Shown here: positions 49,064-59,361 of the stretch, one piece after another
Layout: every line of letters starts with the position of its first letter
How positions within the stretch are numbered: the first letter of the stretch is position 1
Notes under the pieces: model-generated
What the model saw: only the letters and a program-made list of their open reading frames with translations
Database searches by the model: none
Told to the model about the DNA's origin: nothing
Made by a program: the position numbers and the translations under genes
Source of the DNA: Haemophilus parainfluenzae
GTDB taxonomy: Bacteria; Pseudomonadota; Gammaproteobacteria; Enterobacterales; Pasteurellaceae
Direction of reading: 5' to 3'
DNA: 64,000 nt
NCBI RefSeq assembly: GCF_003252725.1
Contig: NZ_QEPO01000001.1
Coordinates: 473,726-537,725, forward strand

Positions 49064-51121
49064 ATGAACGCAAATAAACTTCCTATTATCCAATCTGCTA
49101 ACTTTTGGATAATTCTTGCTGTTATTGCATTTCTTATTCTGCCTTCCCAAGCATTAGATTATGGCTTGTTTGAAAGCACAAGCGATGAATACTTAGGTGC
49201 AATGGGGTGGTCTTCGTTAAATATTACGGCATTATGGTTTTTACCGGTTCTTTTATACGGTTTGATGCCACTTCTTAAATTACCGAAAGATACGCAAGCG
49301 AAAGCAGAGCTTTATCTTGTTGCTGCGGCGACATTGTTTATCTTTGTCAGTGCGACAATTTATAAAGTAAGCATGGGTTATTCTGTGATTGTGTTAATCG
49401 CGAGTTTAACTGCATTGGCGACGTTTTCTTTCGCCAAATTAAAAGTAATGCAAGGTGATAAATTTATTATTGCCTCTTTACTTTGCATTATCTTATTAAT
49501 TTTCTTCTTCATCGTTTATCCAACATTGGCTATCTTTGTTTCAATGTTCTATGACGGTGATACTTTTGCACCGCAACAAGTGATGCGAATTTTAACTCAA
49601 AGCTATATTGTACGTGTTATTAGTAACTCGCTATTCTTGTCTGGTTTTGTCGGAATCGTATCAACGATTTTCGGTTTGGCATTTGCGCTTTATACCACCC
49701 GTATTGCACGTAGAACGGCATTTATTGGTAAAATTTTCTCTATTTTACCAATCGTCACACCGCCATTCGTTGTGGGGTTAGGAGTAACATTAATGCTTGG
49801 CCGTTCTGGTTATGTGACAGAGTTCTTATCCACAACATTTGGATTTGAGAACCATAACTGGTTATACGGTTTCAACGGGATTGCCATTGCACAGATTCTT
49901 GCTTTTGCGCCGATTTCATTCATGATTTTAGATGGGGCATTAAAATCGGTTCACCCATCAATTGAAGAAGCGTCTTACACCTTACGTGCAAATCGTTACC
50001 AAACATTCTTTAATATCATTTTCCCATTATTGCGTCCGGCATTGGCAAACTCATTCTTAATAGTGTTTATCCAATCCTTAGCGGACTTTAGTAACCCGTT
50101 AGTATTGGGCGGTAGCTTTGACGTAATTGCAACGCAAATCTACTTCTATATCGCAGGCTCACAATTAGATTACGCGTCAGCAAGTACTTTAGGTTCGATG
50201 CTTTTAATCTTCTCATTAGCCGTATTTATCATCCAATATATTTGGATTGGTAACCGCTCTTATGTGACCGTTTCGGGGAAATCCTATCGTGGTGACGTGC
50301 AAGATTTACCAACCGGCTTAAAATATACCATCATCGGTATGCTTGGTTTCTGGGTACTCTTTAACTTAGCGTTATACGGCAGTATTTTCTACGGTAGTTT
50401 CACCGTAAACTGGGGCGTAGATTACACCTTAACCTTGAAAAACTATGCGATGTTATTCGGACAAGGCTTAAGCGATGGGGCATGGCCATCATTGATTAAT
50501 ACCTTAATCTATGCAGGAATTGCCGCACCATTGACCGCACTTTTCGGTTTATTAATTGCGTATATTGTGGTGCGTAAAGATTTCCAAGGTAAAAAATCTC
50601 TTGAATTCTTAACCATGCTTTGCTTCGCGGTACCAGGAACCGTTGCAGGGGTGTCTTATATTTTAGCCTTTAACAATGCGCCACTTTATATTACGGGTAC
50701 CAGCATTATTGTGATCATCTCAATGGTCATGCGTGATTTACCAATCGGTATGCGTGCAGCGATTGCAGGTCTTGGTCAATTAGATAAATCACTTGATGAA
50801 GCATCTCTTTCTTTAAAAGGTAGCTCATGGAAAACCTTGTGGTTTATCGTTTTACCATTATTAAAACCAGCGTTACTTTCTGCATTGGTCACCAGCTTCG
50901 TTCGTGCGATGACTACCGTGAGTGCGATCATCTTCTTAGTTACTGCTGATACACGCGTAGCAACAGCCTATATTTTAAACCGTGTAGAAGATGGTGAATA
51001 TGGTGTTGCTATCGCATACGGTTCGATTTTAATCATCGTGATGATGGCTATTATTTTATTCTTTGACTGGATTGTGGGTGATACCCGAATTTCCCGTTCT
51101 AAAGCGAAAAAAATGAATTAA
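49064..51121 (+). CDS. afuB: Sugar-phosphate ABC transporter permease AfuB
   Basis: 685 residues, a fusion of two permease domains of about 300 residues. EAA loops are visible as SIEEASYTLRANRYQTFFNI (about 301-320) and LDEASLSLKGSSWKTLWFI (about 581-599). The N-terminal 130 residues add further helices. The ATG at 49064 has CGAGG five bases upstream; the in-frame ATG at 49052 is too close to it. It forms the channel for AfuA-bound sugar phosphates. Confidence 0.92.
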   Translation: MNANKLPIIQSANFWIILAVIAFLILPSQALDYGLFESTSDEYLGAMGWSSLNITALWFLPVLLYGLMPLLKLPKDTQAKAELYLVAAATLFIFVSATIYKVSMGYSVIVLIASLTALATFSFAKLKVMQGDKFIIASLLCIILLIFFFIVYPTLAIFVSMFYDGDTFAPQQVMRILTQSYIVRVISNSLFLSGFVGIVSTIFGLAFALYTTRIARRTAFIGKIFSILPIVTPPFVVGLGVTLMLGRSGYVTEFLSTTFGFENHNWLYGFNGIAIAQILAFAPISFMILDGALKSVHPSIEEASYTLRANRYQTFFNIIFPLLRPALANSFLIVFIQSLADFSNPLVLGGSFDVIATQIYFYIAGSQLDYASASTLGSMLLIFSLAVFIIQYIWIGNRSYVTVSGKSYRGDVQDLPTGLKYTIIGMLGFWVLFNLALYGSIFYGSFTVNWGVDYTLTLKNYAMLFGQGLSDGAWPSLINTLIYAGIAAPLTALFGLLIAYIVVRKDFQGKKSLEFLTMLCFAVPGTVAGVSYILAFNNAPLYITGTSIIVIISMVMRDLPIGMRAAIAGLGQLDKSLDEASLSLKGSSWKTLWFIVLPLLKPALLSALVTSFVRAMTTVSAIIFLVTADTRVATAYILNRVEDGEYGVAIAYGSILIIVMMAIILFFDWIVGDTRISRSKAKKMN

Positions 51122-51145
51122 CTCGTTAAGTTGTAGGTAAATATT

Positions 51146-52198
51146 ATGAGTAATAATGATTTCTTAGTATTAAAAAATATCACTAAATCTTTTGGTAAAT
51201 CCACAGTCATTGATAATTTAGATTTAACCATTAAACGTGGCACTATGGTAACCTTATTAGGGCCATCTGGTTGCGGTAAAACCACTGTATTACGTTTAGT
51301 AGCCGGCTTAGAAAACCCAACTTCAGGACAAATTTTTATTGATGGTGAAGATGTAACCAAATCATCTATTCAAAATCGTGATATTTGTATCGTATTCCAG
51401 TCTTACGCATTATTCCCGCATATGAGTATCGGTGATAACGTGGGTTATGGGTTGCGTATGCAAGGTGTGAGCAAAGAAGAACGCGCTAAACGTGTAAAAG
51501 AAGCGTTAGAGTTAGTTGATTTAGCAGGTTTTGAAGATCGTTTTGTGGATCAGATTTCAGGTGGTCAACAACAACGTGTCGCTTTAGCGCGTGCGTTAGT
51601 GTTAAAACCGAAAGTATTACTTTTTGATGAGCCATTAAGTAACTTAGATGCAAACTTACGTCGTTCTATGCGTGAGAAAATTCGTGAACTGCAACAAAGT
51701 TTAGGCATTACCTCACTTTATGTGACTCATGACCAAACTGAAGCGTTTGCGGTATCTGATGAAGTTATCGTCATGAATAAAGGTAAAATCATGCAAAAAG
51801 CCCCGGCAAAAGAGCTTTATTTGCGTCCAAACTCTTTATTCCTTGCAAACTTCATGGGTGAGTCGAGCATCTTTGAAGGTAAATTGGAAAATAACACCAT
51901 TGATGTGAATGGCTACAAATTACCATTAAGCAATGCGGCACAATTCAATTTACCAGATGGTGAATGCTTAGTAGGCGTACGTCCTGAAGCAATTTACTTA
52001 AAAGCAGAAGGCGAGGCAGCACAACAATGTGAAATCAAGAGTGCAGTCTATATGGGTAATCACTGGGAAGTGGTGGCAATTTGGGCAGGCAAAGAATTGC
52101 TCATTAATACTAAACCTGAAGACTTCAATGCTAATCTGAAACAAGCTTATGTGAATTTCTCTGAACAAGGCATTTTCTTGCTGAAGAAAGAGAAATAA
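51146..52198 (+). CDS. afuC: Sugar-phosphate ABC transporter ATP-binding protein AfuC
   Basis: 350 residues. Walker [18 protein letters not shown] (about 38-54), signature [15 protein letters not shown] (about 138-152), Walker [12 protein letters not shown] and switch [10 protein letters not shown] are intact; the C-terminal TOBE-like domain starts near residue 245. It lies 24 bases after afuB and ends at a GAAA-loop terminator. Databases often call it a ferric transporter, from the family name. Confidence 0.93.
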   Translation: MSNNDFLVLKNITKSFGKSTVIDNLDLTIKRGTMVTLLGPSGCGKTTVLRLVAGLENPTSGQIFIDGEDVTKSSIQNRDICIVFQSYALFPHMSIGDNVGYGLRMQGVSKEERAKRVKEALELVDLAGFEDRFVDQISGGQQQRVALARALVLKPKVLLFDEPLSNLDANLRRSMREKIRELQQSLGITSLYVTHDQTEAFAVSDEVIVMNKGKIMQKAPAKELYLRPNSLFLANFMGESSIFEGKLENNTIDVNGYKLPLSNAAQFNLPDGECLVGVRPEAIYLKAEGEAAQQCEIKSAVYMGNHWEVVAIWAGKELLINTKPEDFNANLKQAYVNFSEQGIFLLKKEK

Positions 52199-52210
52199 TA
52201 TCAATCTAAA

Positions 52211-52237
52211 GGCGTATGGAAACATACGCCTTTTCTT
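52211..52237 (+). terminator. Terminator after afuC
   Basis: GGCGTATG (52211-52218), GAAA tetraloop, CATACGCC (52223-52230), then TTTTCTTTT. Confidence 0.93.
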
Positions 52238-52343
52238 TTAAAACCCTTTCAAAATTGACCGCGCTTTTCCTTTTATTTTTACTTTATCCAACAGAGCTGT
52301 ATAATGTCTCGCTTTTGAATATAAACGATATGGGGGAAAGCTC

Positions 52344-54299
52344 ATGATTAAAACCGATACCTTACCGCAATTTTTGCGAAACAAAGTGGCGGAAAACGAT
52401 GCCTTTGGTCTTGTGGAAGGGCTGTGCCAATTATTACGTAATAGCCCTACAGAAAAAATTTCTCCAACCTTACATTTATTTAAGTTTATCTTAAAGAACG
52501 ATAAAGAATTAGGCTGTTCTGTTTCGAAATTATTATGTGGTTGGTTATGTGGTTTACGCCTTTATCCCTTGTTTATTAGTAGCGGTATTCTTACACGTGG
52601 CGGTTTTGGACAGGAAATGAAAACGCGTATTTATGAGCGTTTTAACCCCTCTTTTAAAGATATTAATGATTTACGTGATATTTTTTATTTATTGTTTAGC
52701 GATAAAAATGATGCGCGTTGGATTGATGCCGTCCCATTAAAAACGTGGCGAGGCGTATTTGGTGTTTTAACCCGTTATACAGAACAAAAAGATCGTGAAC
52801 GTTTAAAAAATCATATTGAAAGTGAAGGGCTATTTGCCATAGAGATGCTTTCAATCTGGATTGCGGCAGAAGATATGGATCCTGAGCTGATGCGAATGGA
52901 ACCCTCTCTGTTGAATGCGGATTCACCTTTTGTGGCATTGCATCATGAAGTGGTTGATTGGGTAGAGGCGCGTCGCCAATCAACGGCTTTTGATGATAGC
53001 CATTTACAGGTAATGTTTGATCAATGTAAGGCATTGATTATTGGCTTACAGAAACGTGGGGCGGTAGTGGGATCATCCTTAAATACGGCGTATTTATTGG
53101 AACGTCTTTCCCAGACTTTAGAACGGTTAGAAACCTTGATGGCGATTTTTGTTTCAAATCGCTATTTGCCGCGTCGAATCTTATTATTAACCGGTTGTTT
53201 TGCCCGTGCAGCAGCAGAGCGACATAGTATTTCTCGACTATGGAAACAAAGCTCAGGATTGATGGCTCGTAGTGTTACGCAGAATGCCGGCGATCATGGC
53301 GAGCATTACATTACTCGAGATAAAAGAGAGTATTGGGCAATGTTTTATTCTGCAGCGGGTGGTGGTGTATTAATTGCACTGATGGCGTTATTTAAAACCT
53401 ATCTAGGCAGCATCATTGATGACAAAGTCTGGAAAGGGATTGCCGAAGGCTTAAATTACGGCTTAGGTTTTATGGTGATCTTTATGTTGCATTTCACAGT
53501 TGCAACCAAACAGCCAGCCATGACTGCAGCCCGTTTTGCTGAGGCTGTTGAGAAAACGCCTCAAGGTAAAAGTGTCAATATGAAATTAGCCCAATTATTA
53601 GTGGATGTATTTCGTTCTCAAAGTATTGCTGTGCTAGGTAATGTGCTCATTGCGATGGGCTTAGCCGCATTGATTGCGTTTGGTTACCAATATAAAACAG
53701 GTGAGCCGTTGATGAATGCTGATCAAATCGCTTATCAGTTGCATAGCATTGATCCTTTTGCGGGAACCTTATGGTTTGCAGCTATTGCGGGGGTATGGTT
53801 ATTCTGCTCGGGGATTATTTCGGGCTATTTTGATAACCGCAGCAATTATTTGAATATGCGCATGCGTTTAGCCCAACATCCATTATTGAAAAAATTAATG
53901 TCTGAGAAGACTCGCGTTAAATTTGCTAATTATATGCATGAGAATTATGGCTCGTTAATTGGTAACCTTTGCTTTGGTATGTTGCTTGGTATTACGGGTG
54001 TGGTGGGGTACTTAACGCATCTTCCGTTAGATATTCGTCATGTGGCATTTTCATCGGCGAATGTAGGTTATATTGCCGTGAGCGGACAATTCACCTATTC
54101 ATTGCTTTTACAGTGCATTGGTTTTGTATTGTTGATTGGTTTAGTGAATTTAATTGTCAGTTTTTCATTAACGCTTTGGGTTGCACTGCGTTCTTTGAAT
54201 GCGGAAATTGATAGCTGGTGGCCAATTTGGCATGAAGTTTGTCAAATTGTGAAAAAACGTCCATTAAGTTTATTTCTTCCCGTTCAATTAGATAAATAA
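52344..54299 (+). CDS. Gcr-type 'site-specific recombinase' family membrane protein
   Basis: 651 residues. The first 330 residues are soluble and helical; the block HGEHYITRDKREYWAMFYSAAGGGVLIAL and HFTVATKQPAMTAARFAEA (about 329-400) is the signature of the family named SpecificRecomb/Gcr. The second half has about six to seven membrane helices. No recombinase catalytic motif (Ser or Tyr type) can be seen, and the membrane topology argues against a DNA recombinase; function is unknown. GGGGGAAAG lies before the ATG. It is a single-gene unit between two terminators. Confidence 0.8.
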   Translation: MIKTDTLPQFLRNKVAENDAFGLVEGLCQLLRNSPTEKISPTLHLFKFILKNDKELGCSVSKLLCGWLCGLRLYPLFISSGILTRGGFGQEMKTRIYERFNPSFKDINDLRDIFYLLFSDKNDARWIDAVPLKTWRGVFGVLTRYTEQKDRERLKNHIESEGLFAIEMLSIWIAAEDMDPELMRMEPSLLNADSPFVALHHEVVDWVEARRQSTAFDDSHLQVMFDQCKALIIGLQKRGAVVGSSLNTAYLLERLSQTLERLETLMAIFVSNRYLPRRILLLTGCFARAAAERHSISRLWKQSSGLMARSVTQNAGDHGEHYITRDKREYWAMFYSAAGGGVLIALMALFKTYLGSIIDDKVWKGIAEGLNYGLGFMVIFMLHFTVATKQPAMTAARFAEAVEKTPQGKSVNMKLAQLLVDVFRSQSIAVLGNVLIAMGLAALIAFGYQYKTGEPLMNADQIAYQLHSIDPFAGTLWFAAIAGVWLFCSGIISGYFDNRSNYLNMRMRLAQHPLLKKLMSEKTRVKFANYMHENYGSLIGNLCFGMLLGITGVVGYLTHLPLDIRHVAFSSANVGYIAVSGQFTYSLLLQCIGFVLLIGLVNLIVSFSLTLWVALRSLNAEIDSWWPIWHEVCQIVKKRPLSLFLPVQLDK

Positions 54300-54306
54300 T
54301 CATTTT

Positions 54307-54350
54307 AAGTGCGGTCAAAAATATCAACGTTTTTGACCGCACTTTCTTTT
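54307..54350. terminator. Uptake-signal-pair terminator before metR
   Basis: AAGTGCGGTCAAAAA (54307-54321) and TTTTTGACCGCACTT (54330-54344) form a perfect 15-base stem, with TTTTC after it. Confidence 0.93.
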
Positions 54351-54413
54351 CGACAAATTTAATTTGCGTTATCATGTTGCTCATCTAATGCGATAACTTT
54401 ATGAATTATTCTA

Positions 54414-55343
54414 ATGAAACCTACATTTCTTGAACTTCGTCACTTAAGAACCCTGCTTGCTTTAAAAGAAACGGGCAGCGTTTCAATGGCGGCAAAACGT
54501 GTTTATTTAACACAATCGGCACTTTCTCACCAAATTAAGTTAATGGAAGAACAATTCGGTTTACCTCTTTTTGAGCGTAAAAGTAATCCGTTGCGTTTTA
54601 CCGCAGCTGGCGATCGTTTGATTCGTCTTGCCAATGAAATTCTTCCGAAAGTGGTAGATGCAGAACGTGAACTTGCACGCGTAAAACATGGTGATGCAGG
54701 GCAATTACGAATTGCAGTAGAGTGTCATACCTGTTTCGACTGGTTAATGCCGGCGATGGATGAGTTTCGTCAGCATTGGAGTTTGGTAGAATTGGATATT
54801 GTGTCAGGCTTTCACACGGATCCGGTTGGATTGTTATTATCTCATCGTGCAGATTGGGCTATCGTGTCTGAAGTTGAACAAAATGATGATGTTTTATTTA
54901 AGCCGTTATTTTCTTATGAAATGGTGGGAATCTGTTCTAAAGATCATCCATTAGCCAATAAAGAGGTTTGGCAGGCAGAAGATTTCGCTGAAGAAACTTG
55001 GGTAACCTATCCCGTGCCTGATGACATGTTGGATTTATATCGTCAAGTGTTGAAACCAAAAGGCATTAATCCGCCACGTCGTACAACAGAGCTAACGATC
55101 GCCTTGATCCAGTTAGTGGCGAGCCGTCGAGGCATTGCTACCGTACCTTATTGGGCGGCATTACCTTATTTAGAAAAAGGGTATGTGGTGGCGCGTAAAA
55201 TTACAGAAGAAGGATTGTACAGCAACCTTTATGCAGCGATTCGCAAAGAAGATGCGAATTTAGCTTATATCGAAGATTTTCATCAAACAGTAAAAACACA
55301 AAGTTTTTCGACCTTACCTGGTTTGTCTGTTTTAGAGTTGTAG
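54414..55343 (+). CDS. metR: LysR-family regulator MetR-like
   Basis: 309 residues. N-terminal winged helix-turn-helix (about 4-62, TLLALKETGSVSMAAKRVYLTQSALSHQIK region). The effector domain begins RIAVECHTCFDWLMPAMD, a block characteristic of MetR, the homocysteine-responsive activator of methionine genes. It is nine bases before azlC on the same strand, so it may also regulate, and be made with, the exporter pair. The MetR-type name rests on overall resemblance. Confidence 0.85.
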   Translation: MKPTFLELRHLRTLLALKETGSVSMAAKRVYLTQSALSHQIKLMEEQFGLPLFERKSNPLRFTAAGDRLIRLANEILPKVVDAERELARVKHGDAGQLRIAVECHTCFDWLMPAMDEFRQHWSLVELDIVSGFHTDPVGLLLSHRADWAIVSEVEQNDDVLFKPLFSYEMVGICSKDHPLANKEVWQAEDFAEETWVTYPVPDDMLDLYRQVLKPKGINPPRRTTELTIALIQLVASRRGIATVPYWAALPYLEKGYVVARKITEEGLYSNLYAAIRKEDANLAYIEDFHQTVKTQSFSTLPGLSVLEL

Positions 55344-55352
55344 TAGGTCAAT

Positions 55353-56078
55353 ATGTCAGAAGTAGTGACAGAAAATCCCATCAAAGCCGCGGCAAAAGCG
55401 GCATTGCCTTACAGCATGCCAATGCTTGCCGGCTTTTTATTTTTAGGTATTGCATACGGCATTTACATGAAAGCACTTGGATTCGGTGTTTGGTTCCCCG
55501 TTGCAATGGCAGCACTCATTTATGCGGGCTCAGTGGAATTTATTGCCGCTGCCGCCTTAGTTATGCCTTTTTCGCCTTTAAGTGTTGCGTTGGTTACGCT
55601 GATGGTCAGTGGGCGCCAAATTTTTTATGGCATTTCTATGTTAGAAAAATATGGTGCTCAACTCGGGAAAAAACGTTGGTATTTAATTAGTACCCTAGTC
55701 GATGAAAGTTTTTCCCTGAACTATATGGCGAAGATTCCCGATCATTTAGATAAAGGCTGGTATATGTTCTTTGTCAGTTTTTATCTCCATCTTTATTGGG
55801 TCGTTGGAGCGGGATTAGGTAATCTATTTGGTTCAATTATTCCTTTTGATTTAAAAGGGGTAGAGTTTGGTATGACCGCGCTTTTCCTGGTGATTTTTGC
55901 TGAAAACTGGCTCAAAGAGAAATCTCATGAAAGTTCATTATTAGGTTTAGGTGTGGCTTTTGCATCGCTGTTAATTGTTGGGAAAGAACACTTTTTAGTG
56001 CCAACACTCATTAGTATTTGGATTCTATTAACCGTAAGACGACCGAAACTTTCATCTAAATTGGAGGCACTAAAATGA
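55353..56078 (+). CDS. azlC: AzlC family amino-acid exporter, large subunit
   Basis: 241 residues with multiple membrane helices. GIAYGIYMKALGFGVWFPVAMA and YAGSVEFIAAAALV (about 32-70) match AzlC/YgaZ. With AzlD it exports branched-chain or related amino acids (in E. coli YgaZH: valine and methionine). It lies behind metR and overlaps azlD by four bases (ATGA), so the products are made in fixed ratio. Linkage to a MetR-like regulator suggests a methionine role, which is inference. Confidence 0.9.
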   Translation: MSEVVTENPIKAAAKAALPYSMPMLAGFLFLGIAYGIYMKALGFGVWFPVAMAALIYAGSVEFIAAAALVMPFSPLSVALVTLMVSGRQIFYGISMLEKYGAQLGKKRWYLISTLVDESFSLNYMAKIPDHLDKGWYMFFVSFYLHLYWVVGAGLGNLFGSIIPFDLKGVEFGMTALFLVIFAENWLKEKSHESSLLGLGVAFASLLIVGKEHFLVPTLISIWILLTVRRPKLSSKLEALK

Positions 56079-56404
56079 CATTGATGGAACAAATTATCAC
56101 CATTGTGATTTGTATTGTGTGCGTACAATTTACTCGATTATTGCCATTCTGGATTTTTCCCGCCAATCGCCCGATTCCAGACTATATTCGTTACCTTGGC
56201 AAAGTATTGCCTGCGGCGATGTTTGGGATGTTAGTGGTGTATTGCTATAAAAATGTGGATGTATTGAGTGGTTATCACGGCTTACCCGATTTCATTGCGG
56301 GTGCTTTGGTATTGGGGTTACATTTCTGGAAAAAGAACATGTTTCTTTCTATCTCGGCAGGCACAATTTTTTATATGTTTTTAGTGCAAAAAGTCTTTAT
56401 CTAA
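56075..56404 (+). CDS. azlD: AzlD family amino-acid exporter, small subunit
   Basis: 109 residues with about four helices. FTRLLPFWIFPANRPIPDYIRYLGKVLPAAMFGMLVVY (about 20-57) is split by charged turns as in AzlD/YgaH. The small partner of AzlC. ATGA overlap with azlC gives coupling; AGGAGG-like GGAGGC lies eight bases before its ATG. Confidence 0.9.
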   Translation: MTLMEQIITIVICIVCVQFTRLLPFWIFPANRPIPDYIRYLGKVLPAAMFGMLVVYCYKNVDVLSGYHGLPDFIAGALVLGLHFWKKNMFLSISAGTIFYMFLVQKVFI

Positions 56405-56525
56405 GCGAATGTTGAGCGAAATAAAAATTTCTTGATATTGCAATCGGTTGCCTTTATTTCGCCTCTTTCCCTGAATTCCAAAATCTTTTATGATGCCGCT
56501 TCAATCATTGTTGACGGAGAGATTT

Positions 56526-56771
56526 ATGGAATTTAATTTCATCGAGTTATTAGGTTATTTGGCAACATTCTTTGTGGCCGTGTCTTTTTTATTTAAATCG
56601 ATTGTTCACTTGAGAGTTGTTAATGCAATTGGAGCGGTACTTTTTGTCGTTTACAGTTTGATCATCAAATCTTATCCAGTTGCGCTTCTAAACGCCTTCT
56701 TAGTTTTCGTTAACTTATATCAACTTTATCGTTTAAAAAAAGAGCAGCCAGCATCAAAAGTGCTTAAATAA
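56526..56771 (+). CDS. Small YgjV/CBU_0592-like inner-membrane protein
   Basis: 81 residues from the ATG at 56526, with GGAGAG seven bases upstream; a longer frame from 56490 has no ribosome site. Three hydrophobic helices, with LGYLATFFVAVSFLFKSI, LRVVNAIGAVLFVVYSLI and ALLNAFLVFVNLYQLYRL, match a family of small membrane proteins I associate with YgjV/CBU_0592. No function is established. The gene lies beside azlCD but probably has its own promoter. Confidence 0.7.
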   Translation: MEFNFIELLGYLATFFVAVSFLFKSIVHLRVVNAIGAVLFVVYSLIIKSYPVALLNAFLVFVNLYQLYRLKKEQPASKVLK

Positions 56772-56792
56772 TTGACCGCACTTTTCCACGAT

Positions 56793-57725
56793 TTACCCCC
56801 ATATTTGATATAAGGCAATCACTAGTGGCATAGTAAACATACAAAGTAGCGTCGTTACACCATAAATGGCGCTGGCTTTCTGTGGATTGTTGTTATAAAT
56901 CACCGCCATTTGTGTCACTGTTGAAGCGGATGGGCTCGTGGTTGCTAAAAAGCTAATCAACACAATAATTTCCCCTTTTTCAGCCCAATGTACAAACCCA
57001 ATCAACTTTATTAATACCAATAATGCAATCGGAATAAGTAACAAGCGCAAAAGTGTGACTAAATAAATGCGTTTGGATGATACGATGCTCCGTAAAGGAA
57101 TTGTCGCAATCAGCATACCCGCAACAAGCATGGCATTCGGACCAATAAACAAGCCAATCGAAGAGAGTGTACCATTGATAATACTTGGTAATTTTATTTG
57201 AAAAGCAAATAAAAATGCTCCGACGAGAATTGACCAAATATTGATGTTTTTGGCAATCATCTTCAAGGATAAATTTCCTTTTCCTACAATAATCAAACGG
57301 CAATGCGTCCAAAATAGAAAGGTTTGCACCACAATAAAACAGCTGGCGTAAATCACCCATTCTTTTCCAAATAACGACATCACAATCGGAATAATTAAGT
57401 TACCAGAATTGGAATAAATGGAAGTGGCATGTTCAATAGGATCAAGGTTTAATAGGCGCTTTAACAGACTGCCAATAATAATCAGAATAACCTGAAGAAA
57501 CACCGCCATAAACAGTGAAAGCTGTAAACCTTGTAGAATTTCATGTGTGTAATCAATTTGAAAAGCTTCAATCATCACTGCAGGACTGATGACATAAAGT
57601 CCAATAATGGAAAGCGTCTTGCTATCTTCAGATTTTAATAATTTTGATTTAACCAACCCATAACCAATAAGCACAATAAGTGTCAGTTCAATAATTTTAG
57701 TGCCGAGTAAAAAAGCGATGTCCAT
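56793..57725 (-). CDS. AEC-family transporter (auxin efflux carrier type)
   Basis: 310 residues and about ten membrane helices in the 5+5 pattern of the AEC (auxin efflux carrier) family. ISPAVMIEAFQI (about 48-59), SNSGNLIIPIVMSLFGKEWV (about 105-124) and ATTSPSASTVTQMA (about 262-275) are typical conserved stretches. Bacterial members export organic acids such as malate; substrate here unknown. It is convergent with the small membrane protein gene, with an uptake signal at 56773-56782 between them. Confidence 0.87.
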   Translation of the reverse strand: MDIAFLLGTKIIELTLIVLIGYGLVKSKLLKSEDSKTLSIIGLYVISPAVMIEAFQIDYTHEILQGLQLSLFMAVFLQVILIIIGSLLKRLLNLDPIEHATSIYSNSGNLIIPIVMSLFGKEWVIYASCFIVVQTFLFWTHCRLIIVGKGNLSLKMIAKNINIWSILVGAFLFAFQIKLPSIINGTLSSIGLFIGPNAMLVAGMLIATIPLRSIVSSKRIYLVTLLRLLLIPIALLVLIKLIGFVHWAEKGEIIVLISFLATTSPSASTVTQMAVIYNNNPQKASAIYGVTTLLCMFTMPLVIALYQIWG

Positions 57726-57765
57726 AGTGAATATTGATGAGATAAATTAGTGCTATGAAAGAAGA

Positions 57766-57788
57766 AAAGGGCAAATAATTTGCCCTTT
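57766..57788 (-). terminator. Terminator after guaA
   Basis: AAAGGGCAAA (57766-57775) and TTTGCCCTTT (57779-57788) form a ten-base stem around TAA. On the minus strand it ends in TTTTCTTC, downstream of the guaA stop. Confidence 0.88.
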
Positions 57789-57801
57789 AAATTGATTTAG
57801 G

Positions 57802-59361
57802 TTACTCCCACTCGATAGTTGCTGGGGGTTTTCCGCTGATGTCATACACCACGCGGGAAATGCCATTTACTTCGTTGATGATGCGGTTAGATACTTTGCC
57901 TAATAAATCATAAGGTAAATGAGCCCAATGTGCGGTCATAAAGTCGATGGTTTCTACTGCGCGTAATGAGATAACCCAATCGTATTTACGGCCATCGCCC
58001 ATCACACCTACAGATTTTACAGGTAAGAACACGCTGAAAGCCTGACTGGTTTTTTCATACCAACCGCTGTTGCGTAATTCTTCGATAAAGATCGCATCAG
58101 CACGGCGTAATAAATCGCAGTATTCTTTTTTCACTTCGCCTAATACACGCACGCCTAAACCTGGACCAGGGAACGGGTGGCGGTTGATCATTTCAGCCGG
58201 TAAGCCTAATGCTAAACCGATTTTACGTACTTCGTCTTTAAACAATTCACGTAAAGGTTCAACTAAGCCAAGTTTCATATAATCCGGTAGGCCACCTACG
58301 TTGTGGTGTGATTTAATCACATGTGCTTTACCGGTTTTGCTTGCTGCAGATTCGATCACGTCAGGGTAGATCGTACCTTGTGCTAACCATTTCACATTAG
58401 TGAGTTTTTTCGATTCATCATCGAATACATCTACGAACACTTTACCGATAATTTTACGTTTTGCTTCAGGATCTGATACGCCAGCAAGTTCGCCTAAGAA
58501 ACGACTTTCCGCATCAACACGGGTAATGTTCAAGCCGAATTTATCGCCAAACATTTCCATGACTTGATCGCCTTCGTGTAAGCGGAGTAAACCGTTATCC
58601 ACGAATACGCAGTGTAAGTTTTTGCCGATAGCACGGTGTAAAAGTAATGCAACCACAGAAGAGTCGACACCACCAGATAAACCTAAAATCACTTCATCAT
58701 CGCCCACTTGCTCTTTAATGCGAGCAACGGCATCTTCGATAATGTTTTCTGCTGTCCATTTGGTTTCGCAACCACAAATGTTCACCACGAAATTCATCAA
58801 TAATTCCAAGCCTTTTTTTGTATGGGTTACTTCAGGGTGGAATTGTACGCCGTAGAAACGACGATTTTCGTCAGACATTGCTGCAATTGGGCAGGTTGGA
58901 GTCGTACCAGTAACTTGGAAGTTTTCAGGTAAACGCGTTACTTTATCGCCATGGCTCATCCATACATCCAATTTGCTATCGCCATCATTTAAATGAGCGA
59001 AAAGTGCGGTCGGATTATCCATTAAAACAGAAGCATAGCCGAATTCACGATGTTCAGAGGTTTCAGTTAAACCACCAAGTTGCATCGCCATGGTTTGCAT
59101 GCCGTAACAAATACCTAATACAGGCACGCCTGCGTTAAATACATATTCAGGCGCTCGTGGGCTGTTTTCTTCCGTGGTGCTTTCAGGACCACCAGAAAGA
59201 ATAATACCGTCTGGATTAAATTCACGGATTTGTTCTTCAGTCACATCCCACGCCCACAGTTCGCAGTACACACCGATTTCACGCACGCGACGTGCAATCA
59301 GTTGAGTATATTGTGAACCAAAGTCGAGGATCAGGATTTTATGATTGTGGATGTTTGTCAT
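57802..59361 (-). CDS. guaA: GMP synthase (glutamine-hydrolysing)
   Basis: 519 residues. It aminates XMP to GMP. The N-terminal glutamine amidotransferase has Cys in [13 protein letters not shown] (about 82-94) and the [10 protein letters not shown] histidine/glutamate; the ATP-pyrophosphatase domain has SGGVDSSV (about 230-237); the C-terminal dimerisation domain ends PPATIEWE. The ATG at 59361 is chosen: AAAGGA sits eight bases upstream, whereas the ATG at 59367 is too close. The first 23 bases overlap the end of the HEPN-like gene, so the ribosome site lies inside that gene. It normally directly follows guaB. Confidence 0.97.
   Translation of the reverse strand: MTNIHNHKILILDFGSQYTQLIARRVREIGVYCELWAWDVTEEQIREFNPDGIILSGGPESTTEENSPRAPEYVFNAGVPVLGICYGMQTMAMQLGGLTETSEHREFGYASVLMDNPTALFAHLNDGDSKLDVWMSHGDKVTRLPENFQVTGTTPTCPIAAMSDENRRFYGVQFHPEVTHTKKGLELLMNFVVNICGCETKWTAENIIEDAVARIKEQVGDDEVILGLSGGVDSSVVALLLHRAIGKNLHCVFVDNGLLRLHEGDQVMEMFGDKFGLNITRVDAESRFLGELAGVSDPEAKRKIIGKVFVDVFDDESKKLTNVKWLAQGTIYPDVIESAASKTGKAHVIKSHHNVGGLPDYMKLGLVEPLRELFKDEVRKIGLALGLPAEMINRHPFPGPGLGVRVLGEVKKEYCDLLRRADAIFIEELRNSGWYEKTSQAFSVFLPVKSVGVMGDGRKYDWVISLRAVETIDFMTAHWAHLPYDLLGKVSNRIINEVNGISRVVYDISGKPPATIEWE

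Noticed and set aside
46777..52198. Ferric iron uptake function for afuA/afuB/afuC
   Set aside because: The iron tyrosine pair seen in HitA is missing, while the His/Asp/Glu sugar-phosphate contacts are present, so the historical iron label was not used.
54340..54413. MetR box (TGAA-N5-TTCA) upstream of metR
   Set aside because: The nearest match, TGAATTATTC, has the wrong spacing, so no site is claimed.
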